Below, in pieces: positions 55,505-64,000 of a stretch of DNA of 64,000 nt (position 1 is its first letter; each line of letters opens with the position of its first letter). The stretch is from Mesorhizobium loti CJ3sym (GTDB taxonomy: Bacteria; Pseudomonadota; Alphaproteobacteria; Rhizobiales; Rhizobiaceae). The notes below the pieces were generated by a model that searched no databases, had not been told where the DNA came from, and saw nothing but the letters and a program-made list of their open reading frames with translations. The stretch spans positions 1-64,000 of the forward strand of contig NZ_AXAL01000020.1 of NCBI RefSeq assembly GCF_000472785.1, in the 5' to 3' direction. The position numbers were made by a program, and so were the translations under genes.

Positions 55505-56451
55505 CGTGATTCCGATCCCGTTGCGATTTTCGAGGGTAAGAGCAATTCGATGTCGGCGGGATCGCCACGATCCGGTCCAAGGTGACCATGGTTCCGGCGA
55601 GTAGTGCAGTAGTCGGTGTCCGAGCAAACGAACATCCGACGACCCTTGTCACTCATCACGATCTCATCAAGATAACTGTCAGTCGCCCCACAAAGGGAGC
55701 AGCATTGCCTCCATCGCTGCACACGAAACGGATGGTCTTCGAAATCCAGGCTCTGCACCTGTGTGTAGGGGGGGACGGCGTAAATCCGCTTTTCACGGCC
55801 CGCGCCGAAAAGCTGAATGGCTGGATTGTTCGCTATCTTCGGGTTGTCAAATTTGGGAATAGGTGAAGGCGACATCAAATATCGCCCGTTTGTCATAACT
55901 GGATAGCTGTTGGTCGTCGCAATATGACCAAAGCGCGCGATATCTTCGTAAAGCTCGACACTCATCAGACCATATTCTGCATAGGCATGCATCTTACGGG
56001 TTTCGGAGTCCCTCGGTTCCAGCCGGCGCAACGGTTCGGGCGACGGCACTTGGTAGACGATAATTTGTCCCTCCTTGAGAGGCGTTTCGGGCACCCGATG
56101 ACGCGTCTGAATGATTGTGGCAGCCTCTGTTATTTCGGTCGTAGCGATGCCGGCCACACGCTTGAAAAAACGCCGGATGGAGACGGCATTCGTTGCGTCG
56201 TCCGCGCCCTGGTCAATCACCTTCAGCGTGTCGTTTGGTCCAATGACACTGGCTGTGACTTGAATGCCGCCGGTCCCCCACCCGTACGCCAGCGGCATTT
56301 CGCGGCTGCCAAACGGAACCTGAAGGCCTGGAACGGCCATGGACTTCAAAATGCATCGCCGGATCATCCTTTTGGACTGTTCGTCCAGATACGCAAAATT
56401 GTAGGGTTGGCGGAAGCTGCGGCCGGCTGCGTTGTCATGAGGTCCCGTCAT
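55501..56451 (-). CDS. phnJ: Alpha-D-ribose 1-methylphosphonate 5-phosphate C-P-lyase
   Basis: 316 residues. The radical SAM subunit that breaks the C-P bond. It has the atypical cluster motif in QCCSLCGATDSYLDE with further cysteines in VCSDTDYC, and the family N-terminus QPYNFAYLDEQSKRMIRR. Overlaps phnI by ATGA. Confidence 0.94.
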   Translation of the reverse strand: MTGPHDNAAGRSFRQPYNFAYLDEQSKRMIRRCILKSMAVPGLQVPFGSREMPLAYGWGTGGIQVTASVIGPNDTLKVIDQGADDATNAVSIRRFFKRVAGIATTEITEAATIIQTRHRVPETPLKEGQIIVYQVPSPEPLRRLEPRDSETRKMHAYAEYGLMSVELYEDIARFGHIATTNSYPVMTNGRYLMSPSPIPKFDNPKIANNPAIQLFGAGREKRIYAVPPYTQVQSLDFEDHPFRVQRWRQCCSLCGATDSYLDEIVMSDKGRRMFVCSDTDYCTTRRNHGHLGPDRGDPADIELLLPSKIATGSESR

Positions 56452-57554
56452 TCCGCGGCCTCCTTGCTTGAACGGCGGCGGTTATGCTCCTCCCGCAACT
56501 GTCTTATGAATTGCAGGTCGCCCTGGAAATCGACATAGTGAGGCAAAGTGAGATGCGAGACGAAACCGGCCGCCTCGAGATTGTCGGTATGGGACAGAAC
56601 GAACTCTTCATCCTGAACAGGGTATTTTGCTTCCTCGCCGTATTCGCGACAGCGCAACGATCGGTCAACGATTGCCATTGCCATCGCCTTGCGCTCACTC
56701 TTTCCAAATGAGAGACCATATCCGCGGGTGAAGCGCGCAGGCTCGTCTTCCGAGCCCCCAAAGAAATCCAGCATCTGGCATTCCGTGACGATGATGTCGC
56801 CAATAGAAACAGAAAAGCCCAATTCCTCGGGTAGGATTTCTATCGTGACATCCCCAACCCTTGTTTCCCCTACGTAGGGATGGGCAGCGCCATAGCCACG
56901 CAGCGCTGAATACGCCAAACCCACGACAAATCCCTCATCGCCACGGGCCAGATTTTGCAAGCGCTGATCGCGACCGGCGGGCATGGCAAGAGGATCTCGG
57001 GTGAGATCGAAAACCGGTGACTGGTCGGGTTCCGGCAACTCGGCTTCAATCAGGTCTTCGTCGGAAATGCTGTCGAAGGCACGCGGAAAAGTTGGATCCA
57101 GCGGATCATCCGCGACCTTCGCTTTCGGCATATCGCAATCAACAATATCGAGATGATCAAAATCAAGCAGCCTATGTGTGTACTCATAGGTCGAACCGAG
57201 AATCTGCCCTCCGGGAATGTCCTTGAAGGTTGCTGAGACGCGTCGCTGAATGGCCATCCGGGCTGTATCGAGCGCGTTTGACACTGCCAAGCGCGGTAGA
57301 GTCGTGCGAAACGCCCGGAGAAGGAAGATCGCCTCAACGGCGTCGCCTTGGGCTTGTTTCAATGCCAATGCCGCAAGCTCTCTATCGTAGACAGAGCCCT
57401 CACACATCACTCGGTCGACAGCGAGACCGAACTGCTCGGCAATCTGCCGGACCGTAAGTTCGGGAACTGCTGGGTCTCCCCGCCGATCCTCCGCAACCAA
57501 ACCATGTGAGTTGAGGATAGCCTCCTCCCCACCTTTTACGGCAACATAAGCCAT
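56448..57554 (-). CDS. phnI: C-P lyase core subunit PhnI
   Basis: 368 residues. Typical start MAYVAVKGGEEAILNSHGLV and LLRAFRTTLPRLAVS; the C-terminus has ALRGYGAAHPYVGETRVGDV. Provides the nucleosidase step with PhnG, H and L. Abuts phnH. Confidence 0.94.
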   Translation of the reverse strand: MAYVAVKGGEEAILNSHGLVAEDRRGDPAVPELTVRQIAEQFGLAVDRVMCEGSVYDRELAALALKQAQGDAVEAIFLLRAFRTTLPRLAVSNALDTARMAIQRRVSATFKDIPGGQILGSTYEYTHRLLDFDHLDIVDCDMPKAKVADDPLDPTFPRAFDSISDEDLIEAELPEPDQSPVFDLTRDPLAMPAGRDQRLQNLARGDEGFVVGLAYSALRGYGAAHPYVGETRVGDVTIEILPEELGFSVSIGDIIVTECQMLDFFGGSEDEPARFTRGYGLSFGKSERKAMAMAIVDRSLRCREYGEEAKYPVQDEEFVLSHTDNLEAAGFVSHLTLPHYVDFQGDLQFIRQLREEHNRRRSSKEAAE

Positions 57555-58160
57555 CTAGATCTCCCCGGATATGCTGCGAGGAAGAGCGATAATTGCATTT
57601 CCGGAGGTAAAGAGAACATCGACTCCACTCGGATAAAGCTCATGATTGAGCTCCCAGTCCTCCCAAAACCAAGATGCAAGCCCATCAACGTCCACCGAAA
57701 CTTCGCGCTGGATGCCCGGTCCACGCCACCGAACAGGCGGACCGCCGTTTAAAGATGGCACCTGGACAACAATCGTCGTCGAGACCTGAGGCTCCAATTC
57801 TGTTCCGGGATTGAACTCGGCCAGGCGCGGCATCGTCATCGGATTGGCCACAATGGCAAATGTCGATCTTTCAACGCTGTCCACAAACGGCACCCCGCAG
57901 TGAAACCCAAGGTACTTGCGAACCGAAGGTAGATTCGACCGGGAATCGAGCCAGACCGGTGTTTCGCAATCCGCAAGCGTGAGGCAGACGGCGGCGGTCG
58001 CCGGATCAAGGGGACCGACTGCCGCAGTGGCAGAGACCAGCGTTTGCGGCCTGCCGACATATGCATACGCATCTAACACGCGGCGGAATGTGTCCTGGCT
58101 ATCGAAGACAGGATTTGCGAATCCGGGCTCAAGCCCGGCAGTATCCAAAACGCTGATCAT
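57555..58160 (-). CDS. phnH: C-P lyase core subunit PhnH
   Basis: 201 residues. Family features: PGFANPVFDSQDTFRRVLDA near the start and ALTLADCETPVW-like VCLTLADCETPVWLD. Its start overlaps the phnG stop by four bases. Confidence 0.93.
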   Translation of the reverse strand: MISVLDTAGLEPGFANPVFDSQDTFRRVLDAYAYVGRPQTLVSATAAVGPLDPATAAVCLTLADCETPVWLDSRSNLPSVRKYLGFHCGVPFVDSVERSTFAIVANPMTMPRLAEFNPGTELEPQVSTTIVVQVPSLNGGPPVRWRGPGIQREVSVDVDGLASWFWEDWELNHELYPSGVDVLFTSGNAIIALPRSISGEI

Positions 58161-58612
58161 TCCGGACTGATGCCTCGAGCCATTGCGAAAAAGTGGACCT
58201 TAGTCGAAGCCGCTTTGCGGCTCTTGATCTCACGGCGGGCGGATTGCGCGATTCCAAATTCGGTAACGAACCGAAGTACGCCGCTCGCACTGTCATCTGT
58301 TCCTTGCAACAGCGCATCGAAAACTGCCGCCAGTTGTGCATGACGCTGGTCGCGCCCGAGGACGAAGGCGAAGCCCGTCATGCCATCGGCCAACCTAACG
58401 GCACATCGGGTCATCGTGACCTCACCAAGGTTGAATAGGGCGCCGGTACCCCCGGCGCGTCCACGCACAAGCACGAGGCCGGTTTCCGGTCGGCGAAGCC
58501 AATCAAATTGCGGCTGGATGGCCAGGTTGTCCCAGGCCCGCTCAAGTTCATCGCATCGGGCTCGCGCGAGAACCGCCATCCATCGCTGCCGCTTTTCAAC
58601 TTCAATCCGCAC
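58157..58612 (-). CDS. phnG: C-P lyase core subunit PhnG
   Basis: 151 residues, GTG start at 58612. Contains RQRWMAVLARARCDELERAW and LFNLGEVTMTRCAVRLADG, as in PhnG. First gene of phnGHIJKLM (here G-H-I-J-K then M-L order on the strand). The ribosome site is weak. Confidence 0.92.
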   Translation of the reverse strand: MRIEVEKRQRWMAVLARARCDELERAWDNLAIQPQFDWLRRPETGLVLVRGRAGGTGALFNLGEVTMTRCAVRLADGMTGFAFVLGRDQRHAQLAAVFDALLQGTDDSASGVLRFVTEFGIAQSARREIKSRKAASTKVHFFAMARGISPE

Positions 58613-58679
58613 CGGTGTTCGCCGCTTCGATTAAACGCCCGGCTCAGGTCCGGGCTCATCAGGGTGTTGGACATTGATG

Positions 58680-58693
58680 CCTAGATGTCTAGG
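58680..58693. promoter_or_regulatory. Candidate PhnF operator in the phnG upstream region
   Basis: CCTAGATGTCTAGG is a perfect 6+2+6 palindrome 68 bases before phnG, between phnF and phnG. A CTGTCAT half Pho box is also readable on the minus strand at about 58734-58740. Both are candidates only. Confidence 0.4.
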
Positions 58694-58849
58694 TATCTCC
58701 GGATAGACATAGTTCCTTTTTGCAACGATTTGATGACAGGGCATCGGCCCATCAAGTATTATTGCGATCCCGACTGGCAGAGCGGCCGCCTGATCCGCCA
58801 GAGGTGGTCTCGCGAATAAGCCGCCGTGTTCACACGCGACTCTTCGCGC

Positions 58850-59551
58850 TTATTCGTTCGTTTCAATAAGATATTCGTACCGGTCGCTTCGTATGACGCT
58901 GAAAGCGTATTTGATCGGTAAGCCATCCGGCGTTACGTCGACATTGGTCTCAAAAAGTACCGGGCTGGACGAAGATATTCGCAGGAGCTGCGCTTCTTGC
59001 GGGCTAGGTCTTCGGGCCGTGATCCGTGTCCATTTCCGCTTATATTCCGCGATGCCGCAGCGCTTCAAGGCGGCAGTGGGAGAGTTCATTCCCTCGAATG
59101 CGGTGGCGAGGCCAGGAACGCGCGCTGCCGGATAGTAGCTCGTTCCGGTCGCCAAAGGCCAATCATTGATGAATGAGGTCGACCTGACCTCGGTAACCAG
59201 TGCTGAGGGAGCGATGTTCAAATGACTTGCAATATCAGGTTCGACAGAAGTTTCGTTGATCGACAGTATCTCCCGCTTCACGGACTTGTTCTGACCAAGG
59301 AGCTTATAAGTGAACCTGGGATCGCTGTTCAGTTTGTGTGAAACGAAATCATCAGCAACAAAGGTTCCGACACCATGCTGAACTCGCAAGGCGCCTTCAG
59401 ATTCCAAAACCTTGATGGCATTGCGCACGGTATGCCGATTGACGCCAAATCGGTCTGCCAAGACAAAATCGCCAGGCAGGCGGCCATCCTGGAAGGCTCC
59501 CGCATCAATATCATTGAGTAGAGCGGACCGAACCAGTTCCCAACGCTTCAT
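58850..59551 (-). CDS. phnF: GntR/HutC-family phosphonate regulator
   Basis: 233 residues. N-terminal winged helix (LADRFGVNRHTVRNAIKVLE, GALRVQHGVGTFVADD) and a UTRA ligand domain (VTEVRSTSFINDWPLATGTSYYP). It sits immediately before phnG and probably represses the phn genes. Confidence 0.88.
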   Translation of the reverse strand: MKRWELVRSALLNDIDAGAFQDGRLPGDFVLADRFGVNRHTVRNAIKVLESEGALRVQHGVGTFVADDFVSHKLNSDPRFTYKLLGQNKSVKREILSINETSVEPDIASHLNIAPSALVTEVRSTSFINDWPLATGTSYYPAARVPGLATAFEGMNSPTAALKRCGIAEYKRKWTRITARRPSPQEAQLLRISSSSPVLFETNVDVTPDGLPIKYAFSVIRSDRYEYLIETNE

Positions 59552-59619
59552 TGAACACCATTTTCTTTTCGGTTCGAATCAATATCGTCTCCTGGAGCGA
59601 TATAACTGCTCATTGTGTA

Positions 59620-60849
59620 TTATCGGAAAAGCGGGCAATCGGAAAATGTATCGCCGGGCAGTCCAAGGACGCATGAAAGCGTTGGAGTTAAGCGCGTCGC
59701 TTCAGCCCCTTCCGCGACCTCATTCGGAACAGCCGGCCCGGAAATAATGCAAACACGATCATCCGCAGCAGAGCCAGGTCGAAAACCATGGGTAGATTTG
59801 TATTTCGGACAGCCGACCGGTTGGTCTGCCGGATGGTGTGCCGGGGTCTCTTCGAAATCACATTCTGGCGGCGCCGTGAAAGTGGCAATTCTGTTGCGGA
59901 GTTCAATTGGTAGATGATCGCTATTCCAGGCCTCTGCGCCATACTGGAGCAATTTCTTGGTTACCTCTCGGCGGTCCATATCGCTTTCAACCAAAACGTG
60001 CAGCGTTGCACCTTCGGACTGCCACACCTTTCCCGGAATGATCAGGTCCGGCAAGATTGATGTTTTGATGTTACGGTGGCCATGATCGCTGACGATCGCA
60101 ATCGTGTAATCATCACGCCGACCTGCCCGGCGCAGACTATCCAAACAACGACCAACGAGAGAATCCGCGAAAGCGATCGCGAAATGAGCTTCGTCGCTCC
60201 CATAGCCGAAGTCATGCTGGAAGGCGTCCGTGGCATTGATCTCCGTAATGAGAAGATCAGGTGCCTCTTCTGACTCGAGCAGACTGGCGGCCGCGGCGAT
60301 CGTAAGCTGGTCACCGATAAGCGTCCTGGTAATGCTGGATACGCCGTCCGGCCCGCTGAATTCAGGTACGTAAGAGGGCAGCGGGATGGCCCCCAGTCGG
60401 CCGCGTGGATCCTTTATCTTCAGCAGTGACGGCGTACTCCCATCGCTGGGGATCTTGATGAAGCCCGGGCCACGCAGCCAGCAAGGTGGAACATAGATGG
60501 ACGTATCTTCCGGCTTAATGAGGGCGTGCCCGATGCAAGCCACGTCGAGGCCGGCACGCGAGGCAAGAGTCGCAATCGTCGGAACGAGGAGGTGTTCTGC
60601 TTCAGCTGCAACAAAGGCGCCGTCACTCAGGATGCGATTGCCAAAGATACCATGTATCTCGGCTCCGACACCTGTGAGTATGGAAGCCCGACCCGGCATG
60701 GAGGTCGCTGGTACCGCAGAGCGCATGCGGCGTACGAGATATCCATCGGCTGCCAGTGACGATAAGTTTGGCAGACGGTTGGCATGTGCTTGGAAATAGT
60801 CGGCGCTCACGCCATCGATCATTATGAGAAGAAGTTTTCGATGCGTCAT
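59620..60849 (-). CDS. Alkaline-phosphatase-superfamily hydrolase (phosphodiesterase type)
   Basis: 409 residues. Metal site Asp in LLIMIDGVSADYF, nucleophile Thr/Ser in AVPATSMPGRASILTG, then TEINATDAFQHDFGYGSD and VSDHGHRNIKTS with Asp-His-His ligands, and a late STHGFRPG His. Related to nucleotide pyrophosphatase and phosphonoacetate hydrolase families. Placement beside phn genes suggests action on a phosphonate or phosphate ester. Confidence 0.85.
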   Translation of the reverse strand: MTHRKLLLIMIDGVSADYFQAHANRLPNLSSLAADGYLVRRMRSAVPATSMPGRASILTGVGAEIHGIFGNRILSDGAFVAAEAEHLLVPTIATLASRAGLDVACIGHALIKPEDTSIYVPPCWLRGPGFIKIPSDGSTPSLLKIKDPRGRLGAIPLPSYVPEFSGPDGVSSITRTLIGDQLTIAAAASLLESEEAPDLLITEINATDAFQHDFGYGSDEAHFAIAFADSLVGRCLDSLRRAGRRDDYTIAIVSDHGHRNIKTSILPDLIIPGKVWQSEGATLHVLVESDMDRREVTKKLLQYGAEAWNSDHLPIELRNRIATFTAPPECDFEETPAHHPADQPVGCPKYKSTHGFRPGSAADDRVCIISGPAVPNEVAEGAEATRLTPTLSCVLGLPGDTFSDCPLFR

Positions 60850-60874
60850 TGCAATCTAGCTCACTCAAAAGAGA

Positions 60875-61903
60875 TTAACGTTTTATACATGCTATCCAGT
60901 GGCCTGCGCCGACTTGCCGAAGATCTGGCGTGACCTTGGCACATTCTGCGCTGGCAATTGAGCACCTCGTTCTAAAGACGCAGCCTGATGGAGGTGTAAC
61001 AGCGCTCGGAACTTCGCCTTTCAGAACTACCCGTGCTCGGCGAAGACTTGGATGGGGAACGGGAAGCGCTGAAACCAGGGCTTCGGTATAAGGATGAGCG
61101 GGCGCATTTCGAAATATTTCGGCCGGTGCGATTTCCACGACCTTACCGAGATACATTACGATTACCCGATCTGCTATATGGCTAACCACTCGCAGATCAT
61201 GCGAGATGAACAGGATCGTAAGAGCATGCCTTTCCTTCAGATCAAGAAGTAGATTAACGATCTGAGCCTGGACCGAAACATCGAGCGCCGATACGGGCTC
61301 ATCGGCGACGACGAAATCCGGCTCGGTGGCCAGGGCCCTGGCGATGGCAATCCTTTGGCGTTGCCCCCCACTAAAAGCGTGAGGGTGACGCGAGCCGTGT
61401 GCTGGGGATATTCCGACTTGAGATAAGAGTTCGGCGATCCGTACCTGCCGCGCCTGCGTTGTCAGATGAGCTTTGTGGATTGACAGCGGGTCACCAACAA
61501 TTTCCGCCACAGTCATGCGCGGGTTGAGGCTGCTATACGGGTCCTGGAACACCATCTGCATTTGCCGCCGAAAAGAATACATCTCTTTGGACGACAGAGC
61601 TGTCAGATCGGTCCCTTTAAATCGGATCCGACCGGAACTCGGCGTGACAAGCCGCAGCAAGCTCCGACCTAATGTCGTCTTGCCTGAGCCGGATTCGCCG
61701 ACCACGCCCACGATTTCGCCAGGAGCAATGCAAAACGATATTCCATCGACGGCTTTTATGGATCGTTTCAACCTGAACGGTGAGATGTTGCGGAGTGGCA
61801 GATGGACGCGAAGGCTGTCAACTTCAAGCAAGGGCTTGCCACCATAGGTGATCGGGACTGCACCGGTTTCGGGCGTTTCAATATCGCTAATATTAGCATT
61901 CAT
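60875..61903 (-). CDS. Oligopeptide-type ABC transporter ATP-binding protein (OppF/DppF-like)
   Basis: 342 residues from MNANISD at 61903, overlapping the neighbour by four bases. Walker A GESGSGKTT, signature FSGGQRQRIAIARA, Walker B VVADEPVSALDVSVQ, and the Opp-type cysteine-rich end (CVFRTRCSIASAECAK). Confidence 0.92.
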   Translation of the reverse strand: MNANISDIETPETGAVPITYGGKPLLEVDSLRVHLPLRNISPFRLKRSIKAVDGISFCIAPGEIVGVVGESGSGKTTLGRSLLRLVTPSSGRIRFKGTDLTALSSKEMYSFRRQMQMVFQDPYSSLNPRMTVAEIVGDPLSIHKAHLTTQARQVRIAELLSQVGISPAHGSRHPHAFSGGQRQRIAIARALATEPDFVVADEPVSALDVSVQAQIVNLLLDLKERHALTILFISHDLRVVSHIADRVIVMYLGKVVEIAPAEIFRNAPAHPYTEALVSALPVPHPSLRRARVVLKGEVPSAVTPPSGCVFRTRCSIASAECAKVTPDLRQVGAGHWIACIKR

Positions 61904-62916
61904 AGGACAGCCTCCGGCTCCCCAGCGGCCTCCACGATTTGACGCCAATGCATGCAACGCACGCTGTGCCCGCGGACTGTTTCGAGGTCCGGTGGGCGGT
62001 AGGCGCAATCAGCGGCTGCATGGCAGCATCGTGGGCGAAAGGAGCAGCCAATTGACAGGTTTGCGAGGTCCGGAGGATCGCCGGGCACGGCAGAAAGCCG
62101 CCGGGAAGATCCGTCTCCGGAGTGGAGGCCCGGCCGCGCTTTTAGTAGACCGCGAGTGTAGGGCATCCACGGATCGTCGAATATCTGCATGACATCGCCT
62201 TCTTCGACAATTCGGCCGGCGTACATCACCAGAACCCGGTCAGCGATCTCGGCGACGACGCTGAGGTCATGCGTGATGAACAGCAGTGCCATGCCAGTGT
62301 CCGCCTGCAACTCGTGAAGGAGGCCGAGAATTTGCGATTGAACTGTCGCGTCGAGCGCTGTGGTCGGTTCATCGGCGATGAGTAACTTAGGGCGACACGA
62401 GAGTGCGATCGCGATCATTGCTCTTTGTCGCATGCCACCGGACAGCTGGTGCGGGTAATCGTCCAGGCGGCGTTGAGCGTCGGGAATACCGACGCGATCA
62501 AGCATTGCCTTTGCTTGCCGGCGCGCCTCACGAGCACTGCACTGTTTATGGGTTCGAAGAACCTCCGCGATCTGCTCGCCTACGGTGCAGACGGGATTAA
62601 GCGCCGCCGCGGGTTCTTGAAATATCATGGCAATTTCGTTGCCCAAGATCGTGCGTTGACGTCGTTGAGAAATCCGGAGAAGGTCCTCCCCTCCATAGAG
62701 GACCTTCCCCGCAACTACGCGCCCCATCGACTTTGGGATAAGGTTCAGGATAGAAAAGGCAGTTGCCGATTTGCCCGATCCGGATTCTCCGACAAGGCAC
62801 ACAGTACTCCCTTGCTGAACCGAGAACGACACATCTTCGACTGCTCTGACAGTGCGACCTTGGGAGTAGAAATAGGTGCGTAGATTTTCGACACGGAGAA
62901 GCTCGCTCTGTTTCAT
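61900..62916 (-). CDS. Oligopeptide-type ABC transporter ATP-binding protein (OppD/DppD-like)
   Basis: 338 residues. Walker A GESGSGKSA, signature LSGGMRQRAMIAIA, Walker B LLIADEPTTALDATVQ, and C-terminal cysteines CSFRPRCCHAAADC of the Opp family. No permease gene lies between it and the binding protein, so permeases are presumably upstream of the window. Confidence 0.92.
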   Translation of the reverse strand: MKQSELLRVENLRTYFYSQGRTVRAVEDVSFSVQQGSTVCLVGESGSGKSATAFSILNLIPKSMGRVVAGKVLYGGEDLLRISQRRQRTILGNEIAMIFQEPAAALNPVCTVGEQIAEVLRTHKQCSAREARRQAKAMLDRVGIPDAQRRLDDYPHQLSGGMRQRAMIAIALSCRPKLLIADEPTTALDATVQSQILGLLHELQADTGMALLFITHDLSVVAEIADRVLVMYAGRIVEEGDVMQIFDDPWMPYTRGLLKARPGLHSGDGSSRRLSAVPGDPPDLANLSIGCSFRPRCCHAAADCAYRPPDLETVRGHSVRCMHWRQIVEAAGEPEAVL

Positions 62917-62951
62917 CCTAGACTTACCTAGTTGCTGGGAGGTCTAGCTTT

Positions 62952-64000
62952 TCACTTCGTGAAGTGAATGTTGTCGGGGCGAAAGTCCATTGTGTATTCG
63001 GTGTTCGGGAGCCACTGAATACCTGATCGGACCCCGTAGAATTCCGGTGCGCGGTACAAATACGTGCCCGGAGCTTCCTCCTCAAAAAGGTCGATCATCT
63101 TCTGGTAGATGTCGTGACGACGTCTCCTGTCGAGGGTCGTCTCGCCCTCCTCGGCCAGTTCGTCGAAGTGCGCCTCGTCTTTCCAAAGGTCCTTCGACCA
63201 AGTCATGTAGAGGGTGACCGCAGGATCCGTTGGCACGACCCAGTCAGAGCTGTTTCGTGCGGTAAGTACCGGATTGTCCTTGGTGAGTTGGGTCCATCCT
63301 TCATCGACGCGGACACTGGCATTTACGCCAATCGCCTTCCACATCTGCACGACGGCTTCCGCAACAGCGACGCCATTGGTGTAGTACACTGGGTGCGTCA
63401 CGTAGAAGATCGGCTGCCCTTTGTACGATGATTCCTTAAGCAGCTGACGAGCTCGATCCGGGTCGAACGGCGGAGTCGGGCGATTGGGGTCATAAAGCTC
63501 GGGTCCCCATGCCTCGTATTGCGCCGAATGCGGAAGCGTGGCCTTGCCATCCCATAGGGCATCGACGAGCAACTGGCGATTGATCGCCAGATTGAGGGCC
63601 TGTCGGAGCTTCACATCGGCCATCACCGGATTATAGGTGTTGTATTGAATGAAGTGGTGGTTCATCAAGACACTGCGAACTTTGCAGCAACCCAGACTTT
63701 CCACGGCTTTTAATTGATCCGGAGGTATGCTGTTGACAATGTCGACTTCACCATTTGCAAGTGCAGTTATTCTTGCCGACACCTCTGGTATGGACCTGAA
63801 CGTCAATCTGGAGATCGTGGGGCGTCCACGGAAGTAGGAGTCATTTGCTTTGAGATCGATGCTTTCATCAGGCTGGAGCTTGACGAAATCGAATGGACCT
63901 GTGCCCACTGGCTTTTGCCCAAAACCGCTTTCTCCGACCGACTCGAAATATGCCTTCGGCACGATTTCGCTGGTGTGATAGGCCAGCAGCTGAAGCAGGA
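62952..64000 (-). CDS. ABC transporter substrate-binding protein, family 5 (cut by window end)
   Basis: At least 349 residues of the C-terminal part of an extracellular solute-binding protein family 5 (peptide/nickel-type) component; the N-terminus and signal peptide lie beyond the window. Seen: GTGPFDFVKLQPDESIDLKA, VRSVLMNHHFIQYNTYNPVM and LRQALNLAINRQLLVDALWD. Feeds the OppD/OppF pair downstream. Confidence 0.92.
   Translation of the reverse strand, partial: LLQLLAYHTSEIVPKAYFESVGESGFGQKPVGTGPFDFVKLQPDESIDLKANDSYFRGRPTISRLTFRSIPEVSARITALANGEVDIVNSIPPDQLKAVESLGCCKVRSVLMNHHFIQYNTYNPVMADVKLRQALNLAINRQLLVDALWDGKATLPHSAQYEAWGPELYDPNRPTPPFDPDRARQLLKESSYKGQPIFYVTHPVYYTNGVAVAEAVVQMWKAIGVNASVRVDEGWTQLTKDNPVLTARNSSDWVVPTDPAVTLYMTWSKDLWKDEAHFDELAEEGETTLDRRRRHDIYQKMIDLFEEEAPGTYLYRAPEFYGVRSGIQWLPNTEYTMDFRPDNIHFTK

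Noticed and set aside
1..64000. CRISPR arrays, tRNA or rRNA genes, attachment sites
   Set aside because: No regularly spaced repeats, cloverleaf or rRNA core sequences were recognised on reading; a tRNA scan would be needed to exclude them fully.

Overview
The window looks like part of the symbiosis island of a nitrogen-fixing rhizobium, most likely Mesorhizobium. The reasons are a complete nifHDKENX cluster in rhizobial order, an ACC deaminase gene (acdS) with a sigma-54 promoter, a broken GDP-mannose 4,6-dehydratase (noeL/gmd type), many transposase genes and gene remnants, and recurrent NifA/sigma-54 promoter pairs (TGT-N10-ACA upstream of GG-N10-GC). The genus is inferred from gene content, not from a marker gene.

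Layout. 1-396: end of an IS630 transposase. 907-5932: sarcosine oxidase soxBDAG (minus strand). 6928-8339: IS110-family element. 8541-10632: a diaminobutyrate-type aminotransferase paired with a 2OG-Fe(II) oxygenase. 11498-14423: NifA/sigma-54 promoter, iscA-like gene, degenerate nifU, then queE-queD-queC. 14424-17758: LacI-type regulator and remnants of an aminotransferase, toxin-antitoxin genes and istB. 18286-20089: acdS and an orphan NifA-type promoter. 20592-22595: exoX-like gene, fdxB, the DUF683 gene and broken DUF269/nifX copies behind a NifA-type promoter. 22791-28704: a NifA/sigma-54-controlled operon coding for a lysine N6-hydroxylase-type flavoprotein, a broken FAD oxidase, a PhyH dioxygenase and a cupin/methionyl-tRNA-synthetase-like fusion. 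28851-30877: noeL/gmd pseudogene and a radical SAM gene behind another NifA-type promoter. 31631-32800: acetoacetate decarboxylase and a hypothetical gene. 33519-36009: FAD oxidoreductase fragment, universal stress protein and OmpR-type regulator. 36115-44397: DUF269, nifX, N, E, K, D, H and the nifH promoter. 45210-49722: two hypothetical genes and an IS66 element inserted in an IS1595 transposase gene. 49774-52208: ParB-like/Dam methylase pair and a small protein. 52752-64000: C-P lyase genes phnGHIJKLM with phnF, a phosphatase-superfamily enzyme and an oligopeptide-type ABC transporter running off the end.

Main point. The N-hydroxylase plus cupin-MetRS fusion (with an FAD oxidase remnant) is the signature of the enzyme set that makes an N-N bond from N6-hydroxylysine and an amino acid in actinomycete hydrazine natural products (Spb38/Spb40/Spb39, Tri26/28/27, ForK/J/L families). 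Here the set sits behind a canonical NifA upstream activator and sigma-54 promoter, so it is probably expressed in nitrogen-fixing bacteroids. At least six NifA- or sigma-54-type promoters occur in the window (iscA, acdS, fdxB block, N-N cassette, radical SAM gene, nifH), plus one orphan, which suggests a larger NifA regulon than nif itself.

Much of the DNA between these units is decayed: reciprocal halves of a duplicated nifX-DUF269-DUF683-fdxB segment, broken toxin-antitoxin genes, truncated oxidoreductases and nested insertion sequences. The phn block is a self-contained phosphonate degradation unit that lacks visible phnCDE and is joined to an Opp-type transporter.
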